Notes: generated from the sequence alone by a model not told the origin. Shown: positions 1 to 7,315, numbered from the stretch's first letter. The stretch: DNA of 33,352 nucleotides from Acidimicrobiales bacterium (GCA_025463415.1 JAOBWO010000294.1:1-33352), one strand, 5' to 3'. Numbers and translations are program-made.

Positions 1-429
1 ATGAGCGTCAGCGCGATCGGCTCGATCATCGGCGGCATCTACATCGCCGGGATCAAGCCCGATCCTCGGCGCACCCTCGCGCTCGCGCTGGTCGGGTTCG
101 GTGTCGCGTGCGTCGCGCTCGGCGTGATGCCGAGCTACTGGACGTTCGTGGCGATGAGCGTCGTGTTGGGATTCGCGTCGGCGTCGTTCCAGTCGGTGAA
201 CACCGTGGTCGTCCAGCAATCCACCGAACCGTCGATGCAGGGACGGGTGATGGCGCTGCATCAGACGGCGCTGTTCGGAAGCACACCGATCGGTGCCCTG
301 CTGATGGGATGGGTCATCCACGTCACGTCACCGCGCGTTCCATTCGTGCTGGGCGGCATGTCGGCGCTGGTGTGCGCTGCTGTCGTCGTCGGCCGGCGGT
401 CGCGTCGAGTCGTCACTGCCGCCGCCTGA
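1..429 (+). CDS. MFS transporter, C-terminal part (cut by window edge)
   Basis: This is the last 142 residues of a major facilitator superfamily exporter in the inner membrane. About four hydrophobic helices are visible (near residues 3-17, 25-43, 47-66 and 90-130). The segment with SVNTVVVQQSTEPSMQGRVM is typical of the loop after TM10 in EntS-like drug or siderophore exporters (PxxMQGRVMAL). The reading frame is open to the first base, so the ATG at position 1 is probably an internal methionine and the true start lies outside the window. Substrate cannot be read from this half. It ends just before a palindrome at 433-450. Confidence 0.8.
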   Translation: MSVSAIGSIIGGIYIAGIKPDPRRTLALALVGFGVACVALGVMPSYWTFVAMSVVLGFASASFQSVNTVVVQQSTEPSMQGRVMALHQTALFGSTPIGALLMGWVIHVTSPRVPFVLGGMSALVCAAVVVGRRSRRVVTAAA

Positions 430-432
430 GCG

Positions 433-450
433 ATCTCACCCGGGTGAGAT
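433..450. promoter_or_regulatory. 18-bp perfect palindrome, candidate operator
   Basis: ATCTCACCCGGGTGAGAT is a perfect palindrome with no loop, so it suits a dimeric regulator better than a terminator. A second partial copy (CCCGGGGTGAG) follows at about 455-465, giving direct half-site repeats. It sits 50 bp upstream of the start of the small ABC operon. No regulator gene lies next to it in the window, so the binding protein is unknown. Confidence 0.5.
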
Positions 451-499
451 GTCGCCCGGGGTGAGGCGCTCCCACCCTGTCGAGGCGGAAGGTGGGGAC

Positions 500-772
500 A
501 TGACCGCAACCACCACCTACGAGATCGTGATCAAGGGGCGAGCGACCGCTCGCTTCCTGCGCCCGTTGCTCGACGACTTCACCGTCGACCACACCCAAGT
601 CGGCGTCACCCGCCTGATCGGAGACGTCCGCGACGCGGCGCACCTCCACGGCGTCGTCGCTCACCTGACCGCCGTTGGTGCCGAGCTGATCTCGATCGGC
701 CCGATCACCCCGGCGGCAGCGAACACGATCACCCATCCGTCCAACCCGAACGAAACGAGCACCCAGTCATGA
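500..772 (+). CDS. Small hypothetical protein heading an ABC exporter operon
   Basis: A 90-residue soluble protein of unknown function, beginning MTATTTYEIVIKGRAT. I chose the ATG at 500 because GGTGGGGAC lies just before it and the upstream in-frame extension is not protein-like. The middle part (VTRLIGDVRDAAHLHGVVAHL) and the end of the fold (AELISIGPI) resemble small proteins often encoded directly upstream of ABC-2 exporter ATPases in actinobacteria; these look like a short alpha/beta domain. The stop overlaps the ATPase start (ATGA), so the two are translationally coupled. The function is unknown; a role with the exporter is inferred from the coupling. Confidence 0.7.
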   Translation: MTATTTYEIVIKGRATARFLRPLLDDFTVDHTQVGVTRLIGDVRDAAHLHGVVAHLTAVGAELISIGPITPAAANTITHPSNPNETSTQS

Positions 773-1665
773 TCACCGTCTCATCACTCACCAAGCAGTA
801 CGGAACCCGCACCGCCGTCGACGATCTCAGCTTCGATGTCGCAGCCGGCCGGGTCACCGGCTTCGTCGGACCCAACGGGGCCGGCAAGTCCACGACCATG
901 CGAATGATGGTCGGACTCACTCGGCCCGACCGGGGCGACACGACGTACCGGGGTGTCAGCTACTCACGCTTGCAGCACCCGGCGCGCGTCGTCGGCACGG
1001 TCTTGGATGCGCGCTCGATGCACCCCGGTCGCACGGCACGCAACCACCTCGCCGCCGCGGCGGCGCTGGCCGCGATCCCCGCCCGCCGCGTGGAAGAAGT
1101 GCTGTCCGAGGTCGGCCTCGACAGCGCCGCAGACCTTCGCACCGGCGGGTTCTCCCTCGGCATGCGTCAGCGGCTCGCGCTCGCCGGTGCACTCCTCGCG
1201 GAACCAGAAGTCCTCCTCCTCGACGAACCCTCCAACGGCCTCGACCCCGACGGGATCCGCTGGCTCCGCAACTCGCTCAGCGCGTTCGCGGACAACGGCG
1301 GCACGGTGTTCGTCTCGAGCCACCTGATCGCCGAGCTTGCGATGTTCGCCGACGACCTCATCGTCGTCGGCGCCGGTCGCCTCCTCGCCGCGGAACCGGT
1401 CACCACCACGCTCGCTCGCGGCGAGTCGACGGTGAGCGTTCGCAGCCCCCAGGCAGCCGAGCTCGGACGGCTCCTCGAACGGCACGGCATCAACGCCGAG
1501 GCCGGTGCCGACGCACTCGCTGTGAGCGGGACGACGACAGCCGCCGTGTCGCAGATCGCGTTCGACAACCGCATCCAGATCACCGAGATCACCGAGACCC
1601 GACGGTCCCTCGAGGAGATCCTCCTCGACATCACCAGCAGCAGCGCCCAATTCGCCGCCGCCTGA
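769..1665 (+). CDS. ABC-2 type transporter ATP-binding protein
   Basis: A 298-residue nucleotide-binding subunit of a DrrA/CcmA-type exporter on the cytoplasmic face of the membrane. Walker A is GPNGAGKST (34-42), the signature region is FSLGMRQR (128-135), Walker B is VLLLDEP (148-154) followed by SNGLDP, and the switch histidine is H185 in SSHLI. The signature is SLGMR rather than LSGGQ, which is common in this subfamily. The C-terminal 90 residues form the usual accessory domain. Its start overlaps the preceding gene by 4 bp, and the permease follows 50 bp downstream. All catalytic motifs are intact, unlike the second ABC ATPase in this window. Substrate is unknown. Confidence 0.93.
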   Translation: MITVSSLTKQYGTRTAVDDLSFDVAAGRVTGFVGPNGAGKSTTMRMMVGLTRPDRGDTTYRGVSYSRLQHPARVVGTVLDARSMHPGRTARNHLAAAAALAAIPARRVEEVLSEVGLDSAADLRTGGFSLGMRQRLALAGALLAEPEVLLLDEPSNGLDPDGIRWLRNSLSAFADNGGTVFVSSHLIAELAMFADDLIVVGAGRLLAAEPVTTTLARGESTVSVRSPQAAELGRLLERHGINAEAGADALAVSGTTTAAVSQIAFDNRIQITEITETRRSLEEILLDITSSSAQFAAA

Positions 1666-1715
1666 ACCAACCACCACAGACCACACACCCACACAGAACC
1701 GACAAGGACATCGCC

Positions 1716-2561
1716 ATGACACTTCACTTCACCACCCAACTCACCGGCACGCTCGACATGGACTGCCGGCAGCTGACGACTCGTCAGCGCAGCGACGACA
1801 TCGCCGCTTTCCCTGCTGCGCTGCGCAGCGAATGGATCAAGGTCCGATCACTCCGATCGACTCCAGGCCTCTTCGGAGGTGTCGTGGTCATCGGCGTCCT
1901 GTTGTCGTGGATCCTCGCCACGTTCGTCAAGACCGACCCCAACACCGGCCTGCCGTTCAGGATCGGCCAGACGTTCGTCTTCTCCACATGGCTCACCATG
2001 GTCCTGGCCATCGTCATGGGCACGCTGTCGTTCACCTCCGAGGTGCAACACGGCACCCTCCCGACCGCCCTGACCACACAGCCCGCACGCTGGGTGATCG
2101 TCGCGGCCAAGGCTGTCGTCGGTTCTGGCCTCGGTCTCGTCATGGGAGTGCTCGGGATGGCTGCGGGCTTCGGTGGCGCCGTGCTCGGTGGTCTCGAAGC
2201 CGGCGACACGTCAGCGTCGCTCGCCACCGCCGGGTGGGGTCTCCTGCTCACCGCGCTCGCACCGATGCTGGGCCTCGGGATCGGCATGATCATCCGCCAC
2301 AGCGCTGCCGCGACCACGAGCGTGCTCGTCTGGGCGCTGGTGATCGAGAACCTCACCAAGAGCTTCGCACCCGCCAAGTTCACACGGTTGCTGCCCTTCA
2401 GTGCCGCCGCCGGACTGCTCGGCATCAAGACCGCCGGCGACAACGCCAAGACCATGGCTGCCGCCCTCTCCCGAACCCAGGACGCGCTCGTGTTCTCGGG
2501 ATACATCGCCCTGGCGATCGCGATCGGCACGGCGCTGCTCTACCGCAAGGACGCCAACTGA
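1716..2561 (+). CDS. ABC-2 type transporter permease
   Basis: A 281-residue integral membrane protein pairing with the ATPase just upstream. The N-terminus contains ALRSEWIKVRSLRSTPG, the amphipathic entry motif of actinobacterial ABC-2 permeases, followed by about six hydrophobic segments (near residues 49-70, 87-108, 131-158, 168-190, 195-212 and 259-277). The start at 1716 gives a 34-residue leader before that motif; the ATG at 1758 (MDCRQ) is an alternative. Together with 500-1665 it forms a compact exporter operon. Substrate is not evident. Confidence 0.88.
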   Translation: MTLHFTTQLTGTLDMDCRQLTTRQRSDDIAAFPAALRSEWIKVRSLRSTPGLFGGVVVIGVLLSWILATFVKTDPNTGLPFRIGQTFVFSTWLTMVLAIVMGTLSFTSEVQHGTLPTALTTQPARWVIVAAKAVVGSGLGLVMGVLGMAAGFGGAVLGGLEAGDTSASLATAGWGLLLTALAPMLGLGIGMIIRHSAAATTSVLVWALVIENLTKSFAPAKFTRLLPFSAAAGLLGIKTAGDNAKTMAAALSRTQDALVFSGYIALAIAIGTALLYRKDAN

Positions 2562-2586
2562 GGCCGAGTGCCTCGACTCCACCGAC

Positions 2587-2610
2587 CGGGCGCCGCACGA
2601 GCGGCGCCCG
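2587..2610 (+). terminator. GC-rich hairpin after the ABC permease
   Basis: CGGGCGCCGC and GCGGCGCCCG form a perfect 10-bp stem around the loop ACGA, 25 bp after the permease stop. There is no T-tract, as is common in high-GC actinobacteria. It probably terminates or attenuates the exporter transcript before the DUF4389 gene. Confidence 0.55.
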
Positions 2611-2663
2611 ACGAATACCCAAGCACACAGCAACTCCCACCAACTCACACCAAAGGAAATCCC

Positions 2664-3272
2664 ATGACCTACGCCATCACTCCCACCGCCGACATGCACC
2701 TGGACTCGCCCATCGAGACCCAGCACTGGCGCCCGCTCGTCAACTGGCTCCTCGCCGTCCCGCATCTCGTCATCGCCAACGCGCTCGGCAACCTCGCCAA
2801 CATCCTGTCGATCATCAGCTGGTTCAGCATCGTCTTCACCGGCCGCATGCCCGATGGGATCGCCCGCTTCCAATGCATGATCCTGCGGTACGAAGCACGT
2901 GCCTACAGCTACGTCGCGTTCCTTCGCCGGCCCTACCCAGTGTTCGAGTTCGACATGACCAACAGTGACCCCAGCTCGGACCCGTTGCGAGTCGACTTCG
3001 CTCCGCAGCTGTTGGACCGCAACCGCCTCACCGTGGCCTTCCGGCTGATCCTGATCATCCCCGCCGTCCTCTACACGATGGTGATCGCGATCGCAGCGTT
3101 CGTGGCCGTCGTCGCCGCCGCTCTCGCCGTCATCGTCACCGGACGGTGGCCACGGGGACTTCGCTCCTTCGTCATCGATGCCGGTCGGCTCACGCTGCGA
3201 GTCAGCGCCTATGGCCGACTGCTCACCGACACGTACCCGTCGCTCACCCTCGCCAGCACGAAGCATGCCTGA
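2664..3272 (+). CDS. DUF4389 domain membrane protein
   Basis: A 202-residue membrane protein of the DUF4389 family; no biochemical role is known to me. The first half has HWRPLVNWLLAVPHLV and a hydrophobic stretch ending in SWFSIVFTGRMPDGI, a family hallmark; a second pair of helices lies near residues 129-158, again followed by a TGRWPRGL segment, so the protein looks like an internal duplication. The start at 2664 is supported by AAAGGA nine bases upstream. It lies downstream of the ABC exporter but is separated by a hairpin, so it may be transcribed alone. The gene immediately after it begins a set of genes with DevR-type boxes, but no box lies upstream of this one. Confidence 0.85.
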   Translation: MTYAITPTADMHLDSPIETQHWRPLVNWLLAVPHLVIANALGNLANILSIISWFSIVFTGRMPDGIARFQCMILRYEARAYSYVAFLRRPYPVFEFDMTNSDPSSDPLRVDFAPQLLDRNRLTVAFRLILIIPAVLYTMVIAIAAFVAVVAAALAVIVTGRWPRGLRSFVIDAGRLTLRVSAYGRLLTDTYPSLTLASTKHA

Positions 3273-3282
3273 ACGAGGGTGA

Positions 3283-3302
3283 TTCGGGTCCAACGACTCT
3301 GG
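3283..3302 (+). promoter_or_regulatory. DevR-like box upstream of CBS-BON gene
   Basis: TTCGGGTCCAACGACTCTGG matches 12 of 20 positions of the mycobacterial DevR/DosR box (TTSGGGACTWWAGTCCCSAA), including GGG, C8, the A/T pair, G13 and C15/C17. Its centre is 43.5 bp from the GTG at 3336. Nineteen bases recur identically at 8634-8652. Confidence 0.65.
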
Positions 3303-3335
3303 CCCGAGGGCTGCGTGCGGCCCGACGATGTGGTC

Positions 3336-4142
3336 GTGAGCCAGACGACCGCGAACCCACCAACTCCAACCCATCCGCAGCCTCTGCCCGTTGCCGGCGC
3401 GGTCCTCGCCGACAGCACTCCGGCACCTCTGGCCGTGCGCGACGTCATGACCGCTCCCGCGGTCGTGCTCGCCGCAGACGCGTCGTACGCCGAGGTCGTC
3501 CATCGGTTCCTGTCGTCCGACATCGGCGGCATGCCGGTCGTGGACGACACCGGCCGACTCGTGGGTCTCGTCACGGAAGCGGACCTGATGTTCAAGGAGG
3601 CCTATCCACACGGCTCGATCAGCGTGGGCCTGGCGTGGCGGCCTGATCGATGGCAGGAGAAGTCCGAGGCGAGGTCGGCGTCGGATCTGATGACACGGGA
3701 CCCAGCGGCAGCGGATCTCGACGAGTCGCTCGACGTGGTCGCCCGCCGGATGGTGGAACACGACGTCAGCCGGCTTCCCGTGGTCCACGAGGGGCGAGTT
3801 GTCGGAGTCGTGTCACGCCACGATGTCCTTCGACGCTTCGACCGGCCTGACTATGTCATCGCTGCCGAGATCGATCGCGCCATCTCCGCTACCGAGCTTG
3901 GTTCGAGCTCGACCCGTACGTCGGTCCTCGACGGGGACGTCGTCCTGTCCGGATTCGTCTCCTCGGCCGAAGATCTCGACACGCTCGAGAGGATCGCTTC
4001 GAGCGTCGACGGCACCGTCTCGATCGACAACCAGCTCGTCGTGCGGCCGTCGCACGTGACGGCGGCGGAGTCCACATGCGGAACCTCGTTCGAGGTGCTC
4101 AGTGGCTCGGCAGATGTGGCGGCAGACCGAACAACGGCATGA
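3336..4142 (+). CDS. CBS-domain pair with BON domain (Hrp1-like)
   Basis: A 268-residue soluble protein. CBS domain 1 starts at RDVMTAPAVVL and contains GGMPVVDDTGRLVGLVTEADL. CBS domain 2 starts at SDLMTRDPAAADL and contains SRLPVVHEGRVVGVVSRHDVL. A BON domain follows (DGDVVLSGFVSSAEDLDTLERI). CBS pairs bind adenine nucleotides, and BON domains bind membranes or polymers. Mycobacterial Hrp1 is a CBS protein in the DosR regulon. The frame is open back to a GTG at 3279, but that codon lies directly before a DevR-like box. I prefer the GTG at 3336 because it is 43.5 bp from the box centre, the spacing seen at other boxed genes; GTG 3330 is an alternative. The transcript is then probably leaderless. 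Confidence 0.82.
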   Translation: MSQTTANPPTPTHPQPLPVAGAVLADSTPAPLAVRDVMTAPAVVLAADASYAEVVHRFLSSDIGGMPVVDDTGRLVGLVTEADLMFKEAYPHGSISVGLAWRPDRWQEKSEARSASDLMTRDPAAADLDESLDVVARRMVEHDVSRLPVVHEGRVVGVVSRHDVLRRFDRPDYVIAAEIDRAISATELGSSSTRTSVLDGDVVLSGFVSSAEDLDTLERIASSVDGTVSIDNQLVVRPSHVTAAESTCGTSFEVLSGSADVAADRTTA

Positions 4143-4490
4143 CGTTGGGTTCGAAGCGGGTCATCGCGCTGATCTGCTCACCGGCGAGAGCGAGCACGTA
4201 GAGCCCGGTGGCATGCCGGAGGCCGGCGCGAGGCCGGAGGTACGCCCCGAACGCAGGCTGCCCGTTGGCGCGGGTGGGCACGGCGACCTGACGCGGCGGC
4301 AGCGTCTGCAACGCGGTCACGAAAGCAAGCGAGACCGACTCGACTCGCTCGACGTGAGCGGCCGGCGACGACCGCGTGCCGAACACTCCGGTCAGGAGCG
4401 TGTCGGGAATCGGTTCGAGCCATGGGACCTCACCGAAGCTCGTCGGCTGGACGGGCTCGACCATCGGCACGTCCCATTGCTTGGCGGGTC
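4099..4490 (-). pseudogene. Remnant of ECF sigma factor with SnoaL-like C-terminus
   Basis: The minus-strand reading contains two blocks typical of long ECF sigma factors of the TIGR02960/SigG type: FGEVPWLEPIPDTLLTG with ESVSLAFVTALQTLPPRQ (the linker and start of region 4), then PTRANGQPAFGAYLRP and LYVLALAGEQISAMTRFEP (the end of the SnoaL-like domain). Region 2, the helix-turn-helix of region 4 and most of the SnoaL domain are absent: LPPRQ runs directly into the C-terminal block. The gene has therefore lost its 5' part and an internal segment. Its end overlaps the CBS gene tail to tail, and its truncated 5' side abuts another remnant on the plus strand. Not functional as a sigma factor. 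Confidence 0.72.
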
Positions 4491-4493
4491 GCC

Positions 4494-4817
4494 GCGAAGT
4501 ACGTCGTCTCTTCGGCTCTACCAAATCCCGACTGGAACGACACGACCGTTCTCCGCGGCAACGTGATCGACGAGGTGAAGCGCTTGAAGGAGGAGATCAG
4601 CGGCGACATCATCGTCCCCGCGAGTCACACCCTCGCCCGGACGCTGATCGAGCACGACCTACTCGACGAAGTGCGCATCGTCGTCTTCCCGGTCGTGCTC
4701 GGCGAGAGAGCACGCCTCTTCGACGGGATCACGGCCGACAAACCCCTGCGCCTCCTGGACTCGTCGATCATCGGAGGCGCCCTCGTGCACCTCCACTATG
4801 AGCTCAGCTCACGATGA
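4494..4817 (+). pseudogene. C-terminal remnant of a dihydrofolate reductase family protein
   Basis: About 107 residues match the C-terminal half of the RibD_C/DHFR-like family: KYVVSSAL, then DWNDTTVLRG, VDEVKRLKEE-type, DIIVPASHTLARTLIEHDLLDE, RIVVFPVVLGERARLF and a terminal YELSSR. Family members are about 185-190 residues, so the N-terminal nucleotide-binding half is missing. The upstream in-frame extension (back to about 4422) is antisense to the sigma remnant and is not related to the family. The 3' end overlaps the multicopper oxidase stop on the other strand. Probably a decayed gene. Confidence 0.72.
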
Positions 4818-6144
4818 TTGCTGTGACCATGCCGAACATGCCGTTGGGTCCTTCGGAGTGGTTGAGGATGTGGCAGTGCCAGGCCCACACCCCCGGGTCG
4901 ACGAAGTGGTAGAGCACCGTGTACCGCTCGCCGGGGGCGACAGAGATGGTGTCCGCCGGCATTGGCTCGATCAGCGGTACGCCATCCTTGGCGATGATCC
5001 AACCGGTCGGCTGGTGGAGGTGCATCGGGTGGCTCATCAGGCCCTCGTTGAAGTAGTTGACCTCCATCGTCTGGCCGACCTTCATCGTGTACGGCTCCGT
5101 TGCCGGGAAGCTCTTGCCGTTGAGCGTGAGGCCGATGGTCCCGGCGTCGTTGAGCACCATGTTCACCGTCTTGTCGACCCCGGTGATGCCCCTCGACGCG
5201 AGCACGGCAGGGATCGGCATCTCGCCGATCAGGAACGCTCCCGCCATGCCGTTGGGGACTTGTGTCTGCGCGTCGTGGTGCGAGTGGTACATGCCCACAG
5301 CCGGCTCGAGGGCGGTGAACGCATAGGTGAACGTCGCGCCGGGCAGGATCGCGTCCTGCGTGTAGGGGTCGACTCCGTCCATGGCGTTCGGCACGCGGAT
5401 CCCGTGAAGGTGCAGCGAGGTCGACTCGGGCAGCTCGTTCTTGAGGACGATCTCGACCTTGTCCCCGACGTCGACTCGCATCTCTGGTCCGGGGACCATC
5501 CCGTTGTAGGTCCAGGCCTTCACGGTCTTGCCCGGCGACACCTCCCAGTCGACGATCTTCGCGGTGAGGTCGAACTCCTTGGTCCCATCGGCCTTGATGA
5601 TCGGCTCGAGTGGCGTGCCACCGAACGTCCCTTTCGGATCGTTGACGAACGCGAGCGCTGTCTTGGTCATCGATTGGTCCATCTGTTGGTACGACATCGT
5701 CGTCGGGGTCGCCGCATCAGCGGCGCCTCCAGCCGGCGCGCCGTCGATGACCATGAGCATGCCCTTCATGCCGGAGTCGGCATGGCCAGGGATGGTGCAG
5801 ATGAACGTCATCTCGCCGACCTCGACGTGCTTGAGGGTGAGAGTCTGGCTCTCCCCGGGCTGCAGGTCTCGCGTCGCGATCTTGCGTTCGACGAAGGTGA
5901 CGCTGTGCACGATCGTGCCGCCATTGGTCACCCGCACGGTCACGTCTCCGGGCGGCACGGTCACCATCTCCGGTGTCATCTTGAACTCGGTGAGGGTGAT
6001 GTCGACGACGGCTGCGGTGGATGTCGTCGACAGCGACGGAGCGTTGCCATCCGAGGTCGCGATGGCATAGCTCCCGAAGACGAGGGCGATCACGCCGAAG
6101 ATGAAGGCGCCCACGGAGAGGAACGAACGGGAGTCATTGTTCAT
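4804..6144 (-). CDS. Three-cupredoxin multicopper oxidase
   Basis: A 446-residue exported copper oxidase. An N-terminal hydrophobic segment (about 9-29) anchors or exports it. Domain 1 is a plastocyanin-like cupredoxin with type 1 copper ligands H80, C116, H121 and M126 (CTIPGHADSGM). Domains 2 and 3 form a two-domain laccase: HLHG (H245/H247), YHSHHD (H287/H289), HPMHLH (H372/H375/H377) and HCHILNHSEGPNGM (H423, C424, H425, H429, M436). Thus a trinuclear site and a second type 1 site are complete. Copper nitrite reductases have a different domain-1 signature, so a laccase-like oxidase is the better call. I chose the ATG at 6144 because it directly precedes a normal signal anchor. Two DevR-like boxes lie 64-88 bp upstream. 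Confidence 0.9.
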   Translation of the reverse strand: MNNDSRSFLSVGAFIFGVIALVFGSYAIATSDGNAPSLSTTSTAAVVDITLTEFKMTPEMVTVPPGDVTVRVTNGGTIVHSVTFVERKIATRDLQPGESQTLTLKHVEVGEMTFICTIPGHADSGMKGMLMVIDGAPAGGAADAATPTTMSYQQMDQSMTKTALAFVNDPKGTFGGTPLEPIIKADGTKEFDLTAKIVDWEVSPGKTVKAWTYNGMVPGPEMRVDVGDKVEIVLKNELPESTSLHLHGIRVPNAMDGVDPYTQDAILPGATFTYAFTALEPAVGMYHSHHDAQTQVPNGMAGAFLIGEMPIPAVLASRGITGVDKTVNMVLNDAGTIGLTLNGKSFPATEPYTMKVGQTMEVNYFNEGLMSHPMHLHQPTGWIIAKDGVPLIEPMPADTISVAPGERYTVLYHFVDPGVWAWHCHILNHSEGPNGMFGMVTAIIVS

Positions 6145-6198
6145 GGGATCAGTGTGAGCCTCGGCCGAGGGAGGCATGAGAGGCCGAGGTCCTCGGAA

Positions 6199-6218
6199 CT
6201 CGGGACGCGGGCCCCGAC
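6199..6218 (-). promoter_or_regulatory. DevR-like box 1 upstream of multicopper oxidase
   Basis: Forward strand CTCGGGACGCGGGCCCCGAC matches the mycobacterial DevR box at 13 of 20 positions and is nearly symmetrical (TCGGG...CCCGA). Its centre is 64.5 bp from the oxidase start, leaving room for a short leader. Confidence 0.6.
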
Positions 6219-6221
6219 TCG

Positions 6222-6241
6222 ATCGTGACAAAGGTCCCGAG
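6222..6241 (-). promoter_or_regulatory. DevR-like box 2 upstream of multicopper oxidase
   Basis: The minus strand reads CTCGGGACCTTTGTCACGAT, 15 of 20 matches to the DevR consensus and the best site in the window. Centre to centre it is 23 bp from box 1, close to two helical turns, like the paired sites of mycobacterial DosR promoters. Confidence 0.7.
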
Positions 6242-6258
6242 TCGTCGGCCTGTGGACG

Positions 6259-6293
6259 CGAAGGTGCCCGGCCGATGTGGCCGGGCACCTTCG
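6259..6293 (-). terminator. Strong hairpin after the membrane protein gene
   Basis: CGAAGGTGCCCGGCC and GGCCGGGCACCTTCG form a perfect 15-bp stem around the loop GATGT. It lies just past the stop of the gene ending at 6314 and before the oxidase promoter, so it separates the two minus-strand transcripts. No T-tract. Confidence 0.8.
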
Positions 6294-6313
6294 TTGTCCG
6301 CTGTCTGGGAGGG

Positions 6314-6997
6314 TCAGGCGGTCTTGGGGGTCTTGCGGTGGTGGATCACTCCGAGTCCGCTCAGGATGGCCATGATGGCGGCGGCGATGAACGCTCCGAT
6401 TGCCGCGATCCCTGCGATCGTCCCGACCGTGGACCATGCGTAGGCCGACAGGAGCAGGCCTCGAAGCGTCTCGCCCTTGAAGAGGGTGTTCCGCTGGCCG
6501 GTGATGACATCGGTCTTGGCCTGCAGTGCGGCGATCTGGGCGGTTGTCTGGCCGCCGTCGGTCGCGGCTTTGACGGCTGCCTTGGCGGCGTTCTCGGTCG
6601 CTCCGAGGTCGGCGTAGGTGGCACCGGCGGCAATGCCCTGCAGGTGGCCATTGATGTAGCTGGCGTAGGCCTCTGCCTCGTCCCCGGTGTCGAGACGCTG
6701 GCCTGCGAACGCGAGGAGGTCGGTTCGGCCTTCCGTGGTGAGCTGTTCTGCGGATGGGAAGCTGATGTTCTGCGACGTCAGCTCCTTGGTGACATAGTCG
6801 CTGGAGAAGCTGTTGCCCCACGTCAGCAGGCCACCGGCGACGGCGAACACTGCGGTTGCGACGACGCCGAACCCGATCAGGACGGCGTCGATCGTGCGGC
6901 GCTTCAGTGCGACCGTGGGCGCCGTTGTCGCCGTTGTCGCCGCTGCTCCAGCGGTGACCTTGGTGTCGGGTGTCGGCGCAATCGTTGCTGTGCTCAT
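6314..6997 (-). CDS. Membrane protein of unknown function, possible DevR target
   Basis: A 227-residue protein with a Thr/Ala-rich N-terminal tail, one helix near residues 42-64 (VLIGFGVVATAVFAVAGGLL), an extracytoplasmic alpha-helical domain of about 110 residues beginning TWGNSFSSDYVTKELTSQNI, and two helices at the C-terminus (about 176-218). The pattern TWG-N-FVxD-VxxxLxxQxIxFP recurs in uncharacterised actinobacterial proteins, some of them misannotated as LigA dioxygenase; I see no catalytic motif. GGAGGAGAAATC before the ATG at 6997 fixes the start. A palindromic DevR-like box lies 95 bp upstream, and a 15-bp hairpin follows the gene. Role unknown; a hypoxia-linked envelope function is inferred. 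Confidence 0.75.
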   Translation of the reverse strand: MSTATIAPTPDTKVTAGAAATTATTAPTVALKRRTIDAVLIGFGVVATAVFAVAGGLLTWGNSFSSDYVTKELTSQNISFPSAEQLTTEGRTDLLAFAGQRLDTGDEAEAYASYINGHLQGIAAGATYADLGATENAAKAAVKAATDGGQTTAQIAALQAKTDVITGQRNTLFKGETLRGLLLSAYAWSTVGTIAGIAAIGAFIAAAIMAILSGLGVIHHRKTPKTA

Positions 6998-7082
6998 GAT
7001 TTCTCCTCCGGGTTGATCAGTTCTTCTGACCATCACCGTACGAATCGAGCGATCCCCGGGGCAGAGGAGTCAGACCCGTTCG

Positions 7083-7102
7083 CGTGGGACCTTGTACCCT
7101 GC
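7083..7102 (-). promoter_or_regulatory. DevR-like box upstream of membrane protein
   Basis: The forward core GTGGGACCTTGTACCCTG contains GGGAC, a TT pair and CCC at the right spacing (10 of 20 matches). It is centred 95.5 bp upstream of the start at 6997, which has a conventional ribosome binding site and so a leader. Confidence 0.5.
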
Positions 7103-7138
7103 TGCACGCCGCAGGGTCCCGCTCCTCGGACTGCCCGA

Positions 7139-7315
7139 ACCCGGGAGTGATGCGCCCATCCCGGCGAGCGCAAGGTCTCTCACCCCAGCGGACAACGTGC
7201 GCAGCACGTCTGGCAGCCCGGAAGTGGCGGCCATGACCGCCATGCCGACCGCCAGCATGATGCCGGTCCAGCGCGGGAGCACGTCGGCTCGGACCGTGGC
7301 GGCGCCGAGCAATGT
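7139..7315 (-). pseudogene. Possible remnant of a membrane protein C-terminus
   Basis: The minus strand reads TLLGAATVRADVLPRWTGIML, then a hydrophobic stretch and LPDVLRTLSAGVRDLALAGMGASL. The RxxVLPRWxGxxL-LP-V pattern is typical of the last two helices of small actinobacterial multispanning proteins. No N-terminal part is present upstream in any frame. The 540-bp gap between the genes at 6997 and 7540 otherwise contains two DevR-like boxes and nothing else that I recognise. Low confidence; it could also be chance coding potential in GC-rich DNA. Confidence 0.35.

Noticed and set aside
2211-3788. Long minus-strand open frame across the DUF4389 and CBS genes
   Set aside because: Its sequence is low-complexity Asp/Gly/Val/Arg-rich antisense of well-supported plus-strand genes; a shadow frame from high GC content.
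4804-6144. Copper nitrite reductase (NirK)
   Set aside because: Domain 2 has YHSHH with no Cys, and the last domain carries both HCH and the type 1 Cys, which is the laccase arrangement.
4798-6228. Long plus-strand open frame opposite the multicopper oxidase
   Set aside because: Antisense of a clearly conserved oxidase; its His/Arg/Val-rich composition shows no domain.
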